Of a stretch of 64,000 nt of DNA, positions 7,565 through 16,938 are shown piece after piece. Both the position numbers and the translations under genes were made by a program. The DNA is from Paraburkholderia oxyphila NBRC 105797 (lineage in GTDB: Bacteria > Pseudomonadota > Gammaproteobacteria > Burkholderiales > Burkholderiaceae), in NCBI RefSeq assembly GCF_000685075.1, contig NZ_BAYD01000031.1, positions 1 through 64,000 of the forward strand, given 5' to 3'. The stretch's first letter is position 1; the number at the start of each line of letters is the position of its first letter. The notes under the pieces are model-generated. The model did no database searches and was not told the DNA's origin. It saw only the letters and a program-made list of their open reading frames with translations.

Positions 7565-8221
7565 ATGGAAGATTCCGGCGCAACGCTCATGCCCGTGTGG
7601 CGCGCGAATCTCGCGCTGCTCACGCGTGAGGTGGGCGCGGTCACGCGGCTCGCGAGGATGATGACGTTTTCCGCGAGCCACATGAAGCTGATCGCTTCGG
7701 GGCAGCGCGATTTCAGCGCGGAGTTCGTGCGCGGCGTGGAGGCCGTCACGGGCTTGCCCGAAGGCTGGATGGACGAACCGCACGGCACGGGCGACGTGCC
7801 CCAGGAGGCGCGCGACGCGATCGCCGACGAAACGCCGCGAGGGCGCTTTCGCGGCACCGCGCATCCGGTGCGCAAGGCGCCGGTGTTGCGCACCGAGCCG
7901 ATCTTCGGCCATGGCGCGGACGCCCGGCGCGCGCAGAGCGCGGCCGCGCAGGATGCGCAGCGGCGCATGGCCGGCACGCGCAAGCTTCGGGAGCTGGCCG
8001 CGCAGGATGTGCGCAAGCTCGAACGGCATCTGAGCATGTTGCCGGTGGAGCCGGAGGCACTGCGCGCGCGCATCGAAGACGTGATTGCCTATGCGGAGCA
8101 CGACGAGCGCGCGCGTGCCGATCTCGAGGGCCGGCTCGAGCAGATCGAGAAGCATCGCGAGCTGCTGCTGCGCCACATCACGCGCCTTCACGCGCTGCTC
8201 ACACGATCCTCCGACGATTGA
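7565..8221 (+). CDS. XRE-like DNA-binding protein with C-terminal coiled coil, orphan
   Basis: Residues about 15-60 read like a Cro/C1 helix-turn-helix: AVTRLARMMTFSASHMKLIA then FSAEFVRGVEAVTGLPEGWM, the latter close to the end of phage-type repressor domains (identify an arginine-rich helix, then glycine-Leu-Pro-x-Gly-Trp). Residues about 120-215 are charged, heptad-like and rich in Ala/Arg/Glu/Leu, predicting a coiled coil. A GGGAGGGAGG ribosome site lies about 10 bases before the ATG at 7565. No target is known. It directly abuts the inverted-repeat element, which could hold its own operators. Confidence 0.6.
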   Translation: MEDSGATLMPVWRANLALLTREVGAVTRLARMMTFSASHMKLIASGQRDFSAEFVRGVEAVTGLPEGWMDEPHGTGDVPQEARDAIADETPRGRFRGTAHPVRKAPVLRTEPIFGHGADARRAQSAAAQDAQRRMAGTRKLRELAAQDVRKLERHLSMLPVEPEALRARIEDVIAYAEHDERARADLEGRLEQIEKHRELLLRHITRLHALLTRSSDD

Positions 8222-8336
8222 TCCCGACCGATCCCGACGGCCTCCGGCGAACGGCGCACACGAACGACGTGCGGCCGCGCCGGCCGCGGCGGTGCATCGC
8301 TACGCCGCGAGCGCGCCGTGCTGGAGCGGCGGCGGC

Positions 8337-9206
8337 TCAGACCCGCAGCTCGGCAAGAATCTGCTCGGCGAGAAAATCGCACGGCGGCCGGTTCGAGCGG
8401 GCGCTGCGCGCGAGCACCACTTCGAGCTCCGGCAATTCCGGCAGGCCGTGCTGCCGCCCCAGCGTGACGAAGGTCTCGGGCACCGCGCAGCGCGCGAGCG
8501 GCGCGACCGCGAGACCCGCCGCCACCATGCTGCACAGGCCCATCAGGCTCGGGCTTTCGTAAGACGTGCGATAGGCGATCTTTTCGCGCTCGAGCGCGGC
8601 AATCGCATTCGAGCGCGCGACGCTGCCCGCGCTGAAGAGCGCGATGGGCAGTGGCCGCTCGCGCCAGATCTCCCGGCCGATGGCCGCGCTCGCGCTGGCG
8701 GGCGGTCCGGCCCAGACCATCGGCTCGAAGCGGATGAATTCGCCGGCGAGGCCGCGCGTGCCCGTCACGCAGGCCAGATCGATCTCGTTGTCGCGCACGA
8801 GCGGCGCGAGCGCGCTGCTCGGCAGTCCGACCACCTGAATCTCCACCTTCGGCCAGTTCGCCGAGAACTTGCGCAACACGGGCGGCAACAGCGACGACGC
8901 ATAGTCGTCGGGCATGCCGATCGACACGCGGCCCTTGACTTCGGGGTGCGCGAGCGAGGCCCATGCCTCGTCGCGCAGGGCGAGCATGCGCCGCGCATAG
9001 GCGATCAGCGTGTGGCCGTCCGGCGTGGGCGTGACGTTACGCGGCGCGCGAATGAACAGCGGCTTGCCGAGCGTGTCTTCCAGTGCGCGGATCTGCATGG
9101 AGAGCGCCGCCTGCGAGCGGTGCACGAGCGCGGCGCCGCGCACGAAGCTGCCGGCGTCGGCCACGGCCACCACCATCGCAAGGACGTCGAAATCGAGGGT
9201 CTTCAT
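8337..9206 (-). CDS. LysR-family transcriptional regulator
   Basis: The 289-residue product starts MKTLDFDVLAMVVAVADAGS, the standard LysR opening, with SQAALSMQIRALEDTLGKPLF completing the HTH. The effector domain follows, including VSIGMPDDYASSLLPPVLRKF typical of the linker to the binding domain. The start is placed at 9206 because the HTH begins there. It is divergent from the aminotransferase gene at 9369 with 162 bases between, so it most likely regulates that gene and itself. Confidence 0.88.
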   Translation of the reverse strand: MKTLDFDVLAMVVAVADAGSFVRGAALVHRSQAALSMQIRALEDTLGKPLFIRAPRNVTPTPDGHTLIAYARRMLALRDEAWASLAHPEVKGRVSIGMPDDYASSLLPPVLRKFSANWPKVEIQVVGLPSSALAPLVRDNEIDLACVTGTRGLAGEFIRFEPMVWAGPPASASAAIGREIWRERPLPIALFSAGSVARSNAIAALEREKIAYRTSYESPSLMGLCSMVAAGLAVAPLARCAVPETFVTLGRQHGLPELPELEVVLARSARSNRPPCDFLAEQILAELRV

Positions 9207-9368
9207 CGGTCGTTGAAGCGCGGTATCAGAAAAACTGATCGAAACATTCAATATAACGCGTTTGTCTGAAGATGGCGACGCTCGTATGCTGGTTCGCACG
9301 ATCCGTCTTGCGCTGCCCGTTCGCACCGCGTTGCGCGCTTCTCTCACGCTTTCACGCCGGGAAAACCC

Positions 9369-10625
9369 ATGTCGATGAACCCGCCTGTTGATTTGAACTA
9401 CGAACGATTCCGCCAACTGCGGATGCGCCTCGACATGTCGCGCGGCAAGCCTGCGCCCGAGCAGCTCGACCTCTCAGAAGGACTCTTCGACGATGCGCTC
9501 GAGGCGGGCTATCGCGCGCGCGACGGCTTTGATTGCCGCAACTACGGCCTCGCGTCGGGTTTGCCCGAGGCGCGCGAGCTGGGTGCCGAGCTCCTCGGCG
9601 TGCCGGCGGCGCAGGTGATTGCGGGCGGCAATTCGAGCCTCGAGCTCATGCACGACGCGCTCGCGTTCGCGCTGCTCCACGGCGTGCCGGTGGGCGAGGG
9701 TCGCGGCGCACCGTGGCGCGCGCAGGGCGAGATTGCGTTTCTGTGCCCGTCGCCGGGCTACGACCGGCACTTCGCGATCTGCGAGGCGCTCGGCGTGCGG
9801 ATGATCGCGGTGCCCATGCGCGAGGACGGCCCCGACATGGACGCGGTGGAGACACTCGTGCGCGAAGACGCGTCGGTGAAGGGCATGTGGTGCATGCCGC
9901 TCTATAGCAATCCCACGGGCGCCATTTATTCTGACGAGGTGGTGCGCCGGCTCGCCGCCATGCCCGCCGCGGCGCCCGATTTTCGCCTCTTCTGGGACGA
10001 TGCCTACCGCTTTCACCACCTCACCGACGAGCGCCACGCGACGCCCGACGTGGTCGCGGCCTGCGCGGCGGCGGGGCATGCCGAGCGCGTGCTCGTGTTC
10101 GCTTCGCTCTCGAAAGTGACGTTCGCGGGCGGCGCGCTGGCCTGGCTTGCCGCCGCGCCGGGCAACATGGCGTGGTGGCAGCGCTGCGCCGCGGTGCGCA
10201 CGATCGGCCCGGACAAGCTCAACCAGTTGCGCCACGTGCGCTTCGTGCGCGATCGCGCGACGCTCGAGGGGCTGATGGCGCGGCATCGCGCGCTGCTCGC
10301 GCCGAAGTTCGCGGCTGTGGACGAGGTGTTTCGTGCGCGTCTCTCGCACGTGCCGCAGGTGTGCTGGAACGTGCCGCGCGGCGGCTACTTCATCAGCCTC
10401 TACGTGCCGCCGGGTTACGCGCGGCGCACCGTCGAGCTCGCCGGCGAGGCCGGACTCGTGCTGACGCCCGCAGGCGCGGCGTTTCCCTATGGCGTGGACC
10501 CGCTGGACAGCCATCTGCGGATCGCACCTTCGTTTCCCACGCTGGAAGAGGTGCTTCTCGCGGCTGAGGGGATAGTGGTGTCGCTGCTGCACGCGCTCGA
10601 AGAGCGCGGCGCGCGCGCGGCTTGA
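9369..10625 (+). CDS. PLP-dependent aminotransferase, class Ic aspartate-aminotransferase type
   Basis: The 418-residue product matches the subgroup of fold-type I aminotransferases with YGLASGLPEARELGAELLGV near residue 60, CPSPGYDRHF, YSNPTGAIYSDE around 180 and the PLP lysine at about residue 249 in SLSKVTFAGG. The C-terminal RGGYFISLY and RIAPSFPT blocks follow. Enzymes of this subgroup transaminate aspartate or related amino acids; the exact substrate is not readable. It stands alone on the plus strand and is divergent from a LysR gene that may control it. Confidence 0.82.
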   Translation: MSMNPPVDLNYERFRQLRMRLDMSRGKPAPEQLDLSEGLFDDALEAGYRARDGFDCRNYGLASGLPEARELGAELLGVPAAQVIAGGNSSLELMHDALAFALLHGVPVGEGRGAPWRAQGEIAFLCPSPGYDRHFAICEALGVRMIAVPMREDGPDMDAVETLVREDASVKGMWCMPLYSNPTGAIYSDEVVRRLAAMPAAAPDFRLFWDDAYRFHHLTDERHATPDVVAACAAAGHAERVLVFASLSKVTFAGGALAWLAAAPGNMAWWQRCAAVRTIGPDKLNQLRHVRFVRDRATLEGLMARHRALLAPKFAAVDEVFRARLSHVPQVCWNVPRGGYFISLYVPPGYARRTVELAGEAGLVLTPAGAAFPYGVDPLDSHLRIAPSFPTLEEVLLAAEGIVVSLLHALEERGARAA

Positions 10626-10751
10626 CCGGCGCGCCGCCCGGATGCGACGAAGGCCACCAGGCTCACGAAGGCGCGCTCGCGGGTGGCGCGGCACGTGGCG
10701 AAACGATGTGCTACAACGAAAAGCGAGTTCCATCGTCCACGTGAGGTCGAC

Positions 10752-11891
10752 GTGTCCGCTCTCGCCACCGGTCTGCAACACGCCATAGCGCAACGCGCGC
10801 GCGAGGGCGTGGCGCGTCCGCCCGTCGTGCGCACGCTCGCGGCGGGCCCGGGCTGGCAGGCCGACGACGTCGTCTGCACGCTCGGTCCCGCCGACCGCCC
10901 CTACGAGGAGCGCCACGCAAGTGCGTGCCTCGCGATCGTCGCGGCGGGGTCGTTCGGCTACCGCTGCGGCGCGGGCGGCACGCAGGGAGGCCGCCTGCGC
11001 GGCGCCGCGCGCGCCCCTGAGCTGATGACCCCCGGCGCGCTCATGCTGGGCGAGCCGGGCGCGTGCTTCGAGTGCGGCCACCGCCACGGCGCGGGCGACC
11101 GCTGCGTCTCGTTTCACTTCGATCCCGCCTGGCTCGACGAGCAGGCCGCCGCCGCGGGTCTCGCGCCCGGCGCGCGGCGCTGGAGCGCGCTGCGCGTGCC
11201 GCCGCTACGCGCGCTCGCCCCCCTCGTGGCGCGCGCGTGCGCGAATGTCGAGGCGCTCGAGCGTGGCGCCGGTGTTCCCGCCGCGTGGGACGAGCTGGCG
11301 CTTGCGCTCGCGGTGGCGACCTTGCGCACGAGCGCATGCGGCAAGGACGTGCGCGCATCGGCTCAAACGATGCAGGCGGCAAGCTCGGGCTCATCGGCGT
11401 CCGCGGCGGCGCGCGTGGCGGCGACGCTGCGTCTGGTCGAAGAGACGCCCGATGCGCCGCACACGCTCGCGAGCCTCGCGGCGGCGGCAGGCGTGAGCGA
11501 GTTCTACTTTCTGCGGACCTTTTCGGCGGTCGCGGGTGTGACGCCGCATCAATACTTGCTGCGCTCGCGGCTGCGCGTCGCCGCGCTGCGCCTGCTCGCC
11601 GGGGAAGGCGAGAGCGACGGTGCGGGGGGCCGCAGCGGGCAAGGCGTGGCGAAGATTGTCGATATTGCGCTGGCGAGCGGTTTCAACGATCTGTCGAACT
11701 TCAACGCGGCCTTTCGCGCGGAGTTCGGCACGAGTCCGCGTGCGTGGCGCGACGCGGCGCGCGCACGCCAGCTCGCGGCGACTTCCTGGCCGCGTGCGGC
11801 GAAAGCGACGAGGGCGGCGAGTGCGATGAGTGCGCCGGATCCAGCACGCGCGGCTCGCGCGATGAACGCGGCGGCGACGCGGCGGACTTGA
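10752..11891 (+). CDS. AraC-family transcriptional regulator
   Basis: The C-terminal third carries two helix-turn-helix units of the AraC type: LASLAAAAGVSEFYFLRTFS followed by VTPHQYLLRSRLRVAALRLL, then IVDIALASGFNDLSNFNAAF and GTSPRAWR. The N-terminal 200 residues look like an AraC-type sensor domain, with a CxxC-like segment (ACFECGHRHGAGDRC). A 10-residue Gly-rich insertion (GEGESDGAGG) sits between the two HTH units, which is unusual. The start is uncertain: GTG at 10752 has an AGG upstream, GTG at 10683 is further out. The target is unknown. Confidence 0.82.
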   Translation: MSALATGLQHAIAQRAREGVARPPVVRTLAAGPGWQADDVVCTLGPADRPYEERHASACLAIVAAGSFGYRCGAGGTQGGRLRGAARAPELMTPGALMLGEPGACFECGHRHGAGDRCVSFHFDPAWLDEQAAAAGLAPGARRWSALRVPPLRALAPLVARACANVEALERGAGVPAAWDELALALAVATLRTSACGKDVRASAQTMQAASSGSSASAAARVAATLRLVEETPDAPHTLASLAAAAGVSEFYFLRTFSAVAGVTPHQYLLRSRLRVAALRLLAGEGESDGAGGRSGQGVAKIVDIALASGFNDLSNFNAAFRAEFGTSPRAWRDAARARQLAATSWPRAAKATRAASAMSAPDPARAARAMNAAATRRT

Positions 11892-12004
11892 GCGCGGCAT
11901 ACGCAGCCTCGACCGACGCGAAAACTCCGCGCACGATACGATGTCACCCATGCGTGCAGCCCATGCAGGGTACGTAGAAAACAACGAGCGGAGTGGCGCG
12001 AAGC

Positions 12005-13975
12005 ATGAAAGATCGCGTGAGGCGCGGCGCCAGGTGGGCGGGGACTGATGCGTTCGCACTTGCATTGGCATTGGCGTTCGCCGTCCCATGCGCGCACGCG
12101 CAGCCACCCGCCGCCGCACAGGCGGACTCGGGCATAGGCACCGATGCTTCAGATCTCGCCGACCTCGAGGATCTGCCGCCCGCCACGCTCGAGCGCGACG
12201 TCCATGTGTTCGTCGTCCAGAAGGACGGCTCGGTGCAGGAGCACGACGACTCGACGATGCGCGCCAACACCACCGCGGGCGTCGATGCCGTGGCGCAGCG
12301 CTACGTCTGGTTCAATAAGGATATCGAAACGATCACGGCGCTTTCGGCGCAGACCGTCGACCCGGACGGCACGGTGCACGAGGTGCTCCCGAGCGCGATC
12401 CGCGACGTTCAGGAGCCGCGCTCGGCGGGTGCGCCGACCTTCGAGGACGGCGTGCTGCGCACGGTGATCTTCCCTGGCGTGCAGCCGGGCTCGCGCGTGC
12501 GCCTCATGTGGGCGAAGCGCCGTGCGAAGGCGCTGCAGGCGGGCACGTTCTCGTACTTCGCCGAGCCGCCTGGCGAGCCGGTCGAACTCCAGCGCCTCGT
12601 CTTCGATCTGCCCGCGGACCTGCCGCTCCATGTCGATGCGCGCGGCTACACGGCGCTGGCTCCCGTGAGCGCGAACGGCCGCACCCGCTACGCCTTCGAG
12701 TATCGCCATGGCCCTTACGCACCGCTGGAGCCGGGCGCCGTCGCGCGCGTGAACTGGGGCGCGCGCCTGATGGTCACGACCGTGCCCGACTACGCGGCCT
12801 TCGCCGCGCGCTACCGCGAGGCCGCCGCCGATCCCACGGCGACCGATCCGTCCATCGCGGCCTTCGCGCGCGCGCTCACTGCGGGGCTCACCGATCCGCG
12901 CGAGAGAGCCGCGCGCATCTACGACTGGATGCGCCTGAATATCCGCTACGTGGCGCTCTTCCTCGGCGAGACCGCGGCGGCCCCGCACCATGCGGTGGAC
13001 ATCCTGCGCGTGCGCTACGGCGACTGCAAGGACCACGTTGCGCTCTTCACGGCGCTGCTCGCGGCGGTGGGCGTTCGCGCCGAAGCGGCGCTGCTCAATC
13101 TGGGCCCCGTCTACACGCTGCCATCGGTGCCGGGCTATGGCGTGGAGGCGATCGACCACGTGATCGCGTGGCTGCCCGATCTGGGCCTCTTCGCCGATAC
13201 CTCGTCGGGCGGCGTGGCGTTCGGCTATCTGCCGGCCGGTGTGATGGACCGCCCGGCGCTGCTCGTCGACGACGGCGTGCTCGTGCGCACGCCCGCCACG
13301 CAGCCGCGCGAGCGCGTGGCGCGGCTCGAAATCGACGTGGGGGCGAGCGGCGCTGCCGCGTACCGCTATCGCGTGGAGGACACGGGCGCGGGCGCCGAGC
13401 CCGAGCGCAATACGTTTCGCCGCGCGACGCATCAGGAGGCGCAGCAGATCGCCTTGCAACGCCTGCGCCAGACCGGCCTCGCGGGCACGGCAAGGCTTTC
13501 GACGAGTGCGCTCGATGCCACGAGCGGGCCGTTCGCCGCCACGGTCAGCGGCACGCTCGAGCACGTCGTCTGGCCCGATGGCACGACGGCGCTGCCCGCG
13601 TTGAGCAGCTTCGCGGGCGGCATCGCCTCGCAGCTCGACGCGTGGCTCGCGGTGCCGCGGCGCACGCAGCCGTGGGCCTGCGTGGGCGGCGATTTCGAGG
13701 AGCTCGCGCAATTCGTGCTGCCCGCGTTCGCGCGCGTGACGGACCTGCCGCGCGACACCTCCGCGAGCGCGCTCGCGGATGGTGCGCAACTCGACTACGC
13801 GTCGTACTACGTGTTCGATCCGGCGTCGCGCACGGTGCAGATTACGCGCCGGCTCTCCGCGCAGTTTGGGCGGCAGATGTGTACGCCCGAGCAGTACGCG
13901 CACATGCGCGATGCGCTCGTGCGCATGCAGCGCGACACGCATGCCCAGATCGTCGTGCGCGCGATGGGCGGGTGA
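12005..13975 (+). CDS. exported DUF3857 / transglutaminase-like protein
   Basis: A signal peptide (residues 1-32, ending AHAQ) is followed by a DUF3857 domain (about 55-240) and a transglutaminase-like cysteine protease fold (about 265-410). A full catalytic triad is visible: Cys341 in YGDCKDH, His385 in AIDHVIAW and Asp398 in LFADTSS. The C-terminal 250 residues form a beta-rich tail. Such proteins lie in the periplasm or outer membrane and their substrates are mostly unknown. The ATG at 12005 is chosen; a GTG at 11993 four codons upstream is the alternative. It converges on the binding-protein gene at 14019. Confidence 0.82.
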   Translation: MKDRVRRGARWAGTDAFALALALAFAVPCAHAQPPAAAQADSGIGTDASDLADLEDLPPATLERDVHVFVVQKDGSVQEHDDSTMRANTTAGVDAVAQRYVWFNKDIETITALSAQTVDPDGTVHEVLPSAIRDVQEPRSAGAPTFEDGVLRTVIFPGVQPGSRVRLMWAKRRAKALQAGTFSYFAEPPGEPVELQRLVFDLPADLPLHVDARGYTALAPVSANGRTRYAFEYRHGPYAPLEPGAVARVNWGARLMVTTVPDYAAFAARYREAAADPTATDPSIAAFARALTAGLTDPRERAARIYDWMRLNIRYVALFLGETAAAPHHAVDILRVRYGDCKDHVALFTALLAAVGVRAEAALLNLGPVYTLPSVPGYGVEAIDHVIAWLPDLGLFADTSSGGVAFGYLPAGVMDRPALLVDDGVLVRTPATQPRERVARLEIDVGASGAAAYRYRVEDTGAGAEPERNTFRRATHQEAQQIALQRLRQTGLAGTARLSTSALDATSGPFAATVSGTLEHVVWPDGTTALPALSSFAGGIASQLDAWLAVPRRTQPWACVGGDFEELAQFVLPAFARVTDLPRDTSASALADGAQLDYASYYVFDPASRTVQITRRLSAQFGRQMCTPEQYAHMRDALVRMQRDTHAQIVVRAMGG

Positions 13976-14018
13976 AGCACAAAAGGTGCGAGAGGGGAGG
14001 CGTGCGTGCAGGCGCGTT

Positions 14019-15263
14019 TCAGCCGCCGTGCGTCATCACCGGCACCCATGCGCCCTGCTTGACCTGATAAAGCGTCGAGGCGCCGTTCCTGAGCGCGCCG
14101 TGCTCGTCGAAGGCGATGCGGCCCGTCACCCCGCCGAAGGACAGCGTCCTGAGCGTGCCGCGCCAGGCATCGGGATTCGCCGACTTCGCCACCGCCATCG
14201 CGTGAATGGCGGCCCAGGCGGCGTCATAGCCGAACGGCGCGTAGGCGAGCACGTCGGCGCCGAAGCGGCCCTTGAATCGTTGCTCGAAGCGCGGGCCATC
14301 GGGCAGTTGCGCGAGCGGCCGGCCGTACTCCCACGCGAGCGCGCCTTCGCCCGCCTGGCCCGCGAGCCGCACGAACTCGGGGATCGCCACGCCGCCGCCG
14401 CCCACGAATTGCACGCTCATGCTGCGCGCCCTCAATTGCCTGACGAGCGCCGCCGCCTGGCGCGCGAGGCCGCCGAAATAGAGCAGGTCGGCGTCGGCGG
14501 CCTTGATATGCGCGAGCTGCGGGCCGAAGTCGACGACATCGCCGGAATCGCCCGCCGCGAACTCGCGGGCGACCACGGTGCCGCCGTGCGCCTTCACCGT
14601 GCGCTCGAACACGTCGGCCTCGCCCTGGCCGAACGCGCTGCGATCGTCGACGATGGCGATGCGCCGCGCCTTCATCACGTCGACGGCCCAGGCCCCCGCA
14701 ATGCCCGCGTTCTGCGCATCGTTCGAGATCACCGTGAAGACGTTGGCGAAGCCCTGCGAGGTGATGATGGGATTGGTCGCGGCGGGGTCGATCATGGGGA
14801 TGCCGGCGCTTTCGTAAATGCGCGAAGCCGGAATCGCGGTGCCCGAGTTGAAGTGGCCGACCACGGCGGCCACGTCCTGATTCGAAAGCTGCGCGGCAGC
14901 CTGCACGCCCAGACGCGGGTCGGAGCGATCGTCGATGGAGACGAGCTCGAAGTGCGCGGTCTGATCGCCGATCTTCACGCCTTGCGCGTTGGCTTCGTCG
15001 AGGGCGAGCTGCACGCCGTGTTGCAGGTCGCGGCCGTAGTCCGCGTAATCGCCGCTCAGGGGCGCGACAAAGCCAATCCGCACGATGAGCGGCCCGGCCG
15101 CGCTGGGCGCCGCTGCGCGCACCGCGCCGCCGGGCGTTACGGCGAGCACGCACGAAAGCGCGCCGAGCGCGATGGCGACCAGGGTGGCGCCCCGCGCCGG
15201 CCGGTTTGGAGTGGGATACGGCAGGTGGTGCGGCGAGCGGCGGGGCGTGTGGCGCGGTCTCAT
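14019..15263 (-). CDS. branched-chain-amino-acid-type ABC substrate-binding protein (LivK-like)
   Basis: The 414-residue product has an Arg-rich N-terminus and a signal peptide ending near AVRAAAPS, then the LivK fold opening IVRIGFVAPLSGDYADYGRD. Further family blocks are GVQLALDEANAQGVKI, VVGHFNSGTAIPAS and YESAGIPMI. It would bind an amino acid or amide in the periplasm. No permease or ATPase genes lie nearby, so it is an orphan receptor. Its ATG overlaps the stop of the upstream small acidic-protein gene by four bases, so the two are translationally coupled. Confidence 0.85.
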   Translation of the reverse strand: MRPRHTPRRSPHHLPYPTPNRPARGATLVAIALGALSCVLAVTPGGAVRAAAPSAAGPLIVRIGFVAPLSGDYADYGRDLQHGVQLALDEANAQGVKIGDQTAHFELVSIDDRSDPRLGVQAAAQLSNQDVAAVVGHFNSGTAIPASRIYESAGIPMIDPAATNPIITSQGFANVFTVISNDAQNAGIAGAWAVDVMKARRIAIVDDRSAFGQGEADVFERTVKAHGGTVVAREFAAGDSGDVVDFGPQLAHIKAADADLLYFGGLARQAAALVRQLRARSMSVQFVGGGGVAIPEFVRLAGQAGEGALAWEYGRPLAQLPDGPRFEQRFKGRFGADVLAYAPFGYDAAWAAIHAMAVAKSANPDAWRGTLRTLSFGGVTGRIAFDEHGALRNGASTLYQVKQGAWVPVMTHGG

Positions 15264-15718
15264 CCCGATTGCATCGCAAGAAGCGTTTCGCGCAGGCGCA
15301 CGAGCGGCGCCATGGTGTCTTCGTTCGCCCAGCCTTCGAGGTCGTCGAGGGCGCGGTTGCAGCCATCGAGCACGACGTCCAGATCGACCGGCACGCCATT
15401 GGCCAGCGCGAGGCGCACGATGGCCTCGAAGCGCTCGCAGTCTTCATCGCCATAGGCGATGTCGAGGTTGTCGGCGATGGTCTGCGCGATGTCGCTGCGC
15501 TGGCGGTCTTCCTCGTCGACGAGGTCGATGATGCCGCGCGCCACTTCGGGCGCATGGTAGAGCGCGATGTCGAGCCATTGCGCGGCGTCGAAATCGGCTT
15601 CATGGCTTTGCTCTTCGAAGTATTCGATCGCTTCCTGCTCGTGCGTCTCGCCGGCGTCGACGGCAAGGCACAACTGCTCGAAATACTCTTCCTGTTCGCT
15701 GCGGATAGGGTGGGACAT
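15260..15718 (-). CDS. small acidic protein of unknown function
   Basis: The 152-residue product is strongly acidic and helical (SEQEEYFEQLCLAVDAGETH, then EAIEYFEEQSHEADFDAAQW). It has no signal peptide or membrane segment, so it should be cytoplasmic. The stop TGA overlaps the start of the LivK-like gene, a tight two-gene operon. I do not recognise the family. The acidic, alpha-helical character is compatible with a protein-binding role. Confidence 0.6.
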   Translation of the reverse strand: MSHPIRSEQEEYFEQLCLAVDAGETHEQEAIEYFEEQSHEADFDAAQWLDIALYHAPEVARGIIDLVDEEDRQRSDIAQTIADNLDIAYGDEDCERFEAIVRLALANGVPVDLDVVLDGCNRALDDLEGWANEDTMAPLVRLRETLLAMQSG

Positions 15719-15808
15719 CGGTCAATCTCTTCACTAACGGTGGGCCTCGCGCCCAGATGCTGAAATGCGCATCGCGCATGTGGCTCGCATTATAGGACGC
15801 GCGGCCAC

Positions 15809-15860
15809 GCAGTCAGCTCATGCAGGCAGCTCATGCAGTCAGTTCATGCAGTCAGCCGAG
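15809..15860. repeat. four tandem 13-base repeats after pdxY
   Basis: Units GCAGTCAGCTCAT, GCAGGCAGCTCAT, GCAGTCAGTTCAT and GCAGTCAGCCGAG lie head to tail at 15809, 15822, 15835 and 15848, differing by one base each except for the last unit. They sit in the short gap between the small acidic-protein gene and the end of pdxY. Slippage during replication is the likely origin. Confidence 0.75.
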
Positions 15861-15869
15861 GCCACGCAC

Positions 15870-16745
15870 TCAGGCCATGTCGATGGCCCAGGCGTCGAAC
15901 CATTCGCGCGGGCGCGCGATCTGGTCCTGCGCCGCGACGATCTCCAGTTCGTAGCGCCCCGCGTCGTAGGTGGTCTTCACGACCGCGTTCACGGCGGCGA
16001 GCGTGTGCTCGAAGGCGGGGCGCAGCGCGTCGCCGTTCATCAGGCGCGCGACGAAGATCGCGCTCGTGATGTCGCCCACGCCCACGGGCTGACGCGCGAA
16101 GTGATAGAGCGGGCGCTGGCCGAGCCACGCCTCGCGCTCGCTCACGATGAGCATGTTGAAGGTGTCCGCCGGGCTGTTGCGGTCGAGCAGATGCTTCACG
16201 AGCACGAGCTTGGGCCCGCGCTGCAGCAGTTCGCGGCAAGCGTCGACGGCTTCTTCGGCGGTCTCGATCTCGCGGCCGACGAGCCGTTGCAGCTCGCTGT
16301 GATTCGGCATCAGCGCGTCGGCCACTTCGGGCATGTGCCGGACGAGAAACTCCTGGATGCCGGGCTCGACCTTGCAGCCATTGCCGTTGTCGTTGACCGA
16401 GCCCATCACCGGGTCGCAGAAGTAGCGCGCCTGCGGGTTGGCGGCCTTCACCGCTCGCACGATTTCGATCACCGCTTGCGCCTGCTCGGGCGCGCCCAGG
16501 TAGCCCGAGAGCACCGCATCGCAGCGCGGCAGCACGCCGATCGCGCCGATGCCTTCGACGAGCTCCACCATCTGCTCGGCGTCGATCGCACTGCCGCTCC
16601 AGTGGCCGTACTGCGTGTGGTTCGAGAACTGCACGGTATTGAGCGGCCACACGTTCACGCCGAGGCGGCGCATCGGGAACACAGCGGCGCTGTTGCCCGC
16701 ATGGCCGAACACCACGTGTGACTGGATGCTCAAGACGTTTTTCAT
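15870..16745 (-). CDS. pdxY: pyridoxal kinase
   Basis: The 291-residue product belongs to the ribokinase fold and matches PdxY: MKNVLSIQSHVVFGHAGNSA at the start, FSNHTQYGHWSG around residue 40, and the catalytic GVGDITSAIFVARL near residue 225. It phosphorylates pyridoxal with ATP in B6 salvage. The start at 16745 is fixed by the MKNVLSIQSHVV block. It stands alone, followed by the tandem repeat at 15809-15860. Confidence 0.93.
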   Translation of the reverse strand: MKNVLSIQSHVVFGHAGNSAAVFPMRRLGVNVWPLNTVQFSNHTQYGHWSGSAIDAEQMVELVEGIGAIGVLPRCDAVLSGYLGAPEQAQAVIEIVRAVKAANPQARYFCDPVMGSVNDNGNGCKVEPGIQEFLVRHMPEVADALMPNHSELQRLVGREIETAEEAVDACRELLQRGPKLVLVKHLLDRNSPADTFNMLIVSEREAWLGQRPLYHFARQPVGVGDITSAIFVARLMNGDALRPAFEHTLAAVNAVVKTTYDAGRYELEIVAAQDQIARPREWFDAWAIDMA

Positions 16746-16938
16746 GGGCGGTCTGTGGGGGGCGCGAAATTTCGCGCGGTGCAGCAACGATAACCGAATT
16801 CTTTGCGCCCAGTCGATGGCCGCGTGTGCGCAGTGTTGCGTTCAGCCGTCGCGTTGTCTCGACGGCCGTGGATCGTCCTGCGAAGTGCCGGCGCTATGGG
16901 GCGGCATGTCCCGGCCCGTACGCCCTCGATTGCATGCC

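Noticed and set aside
15809..15860. Tandem repeats as a possible CRISPR array
   Set aside because: Units are 13 bases with no spacers between them, and no cas genes are present.
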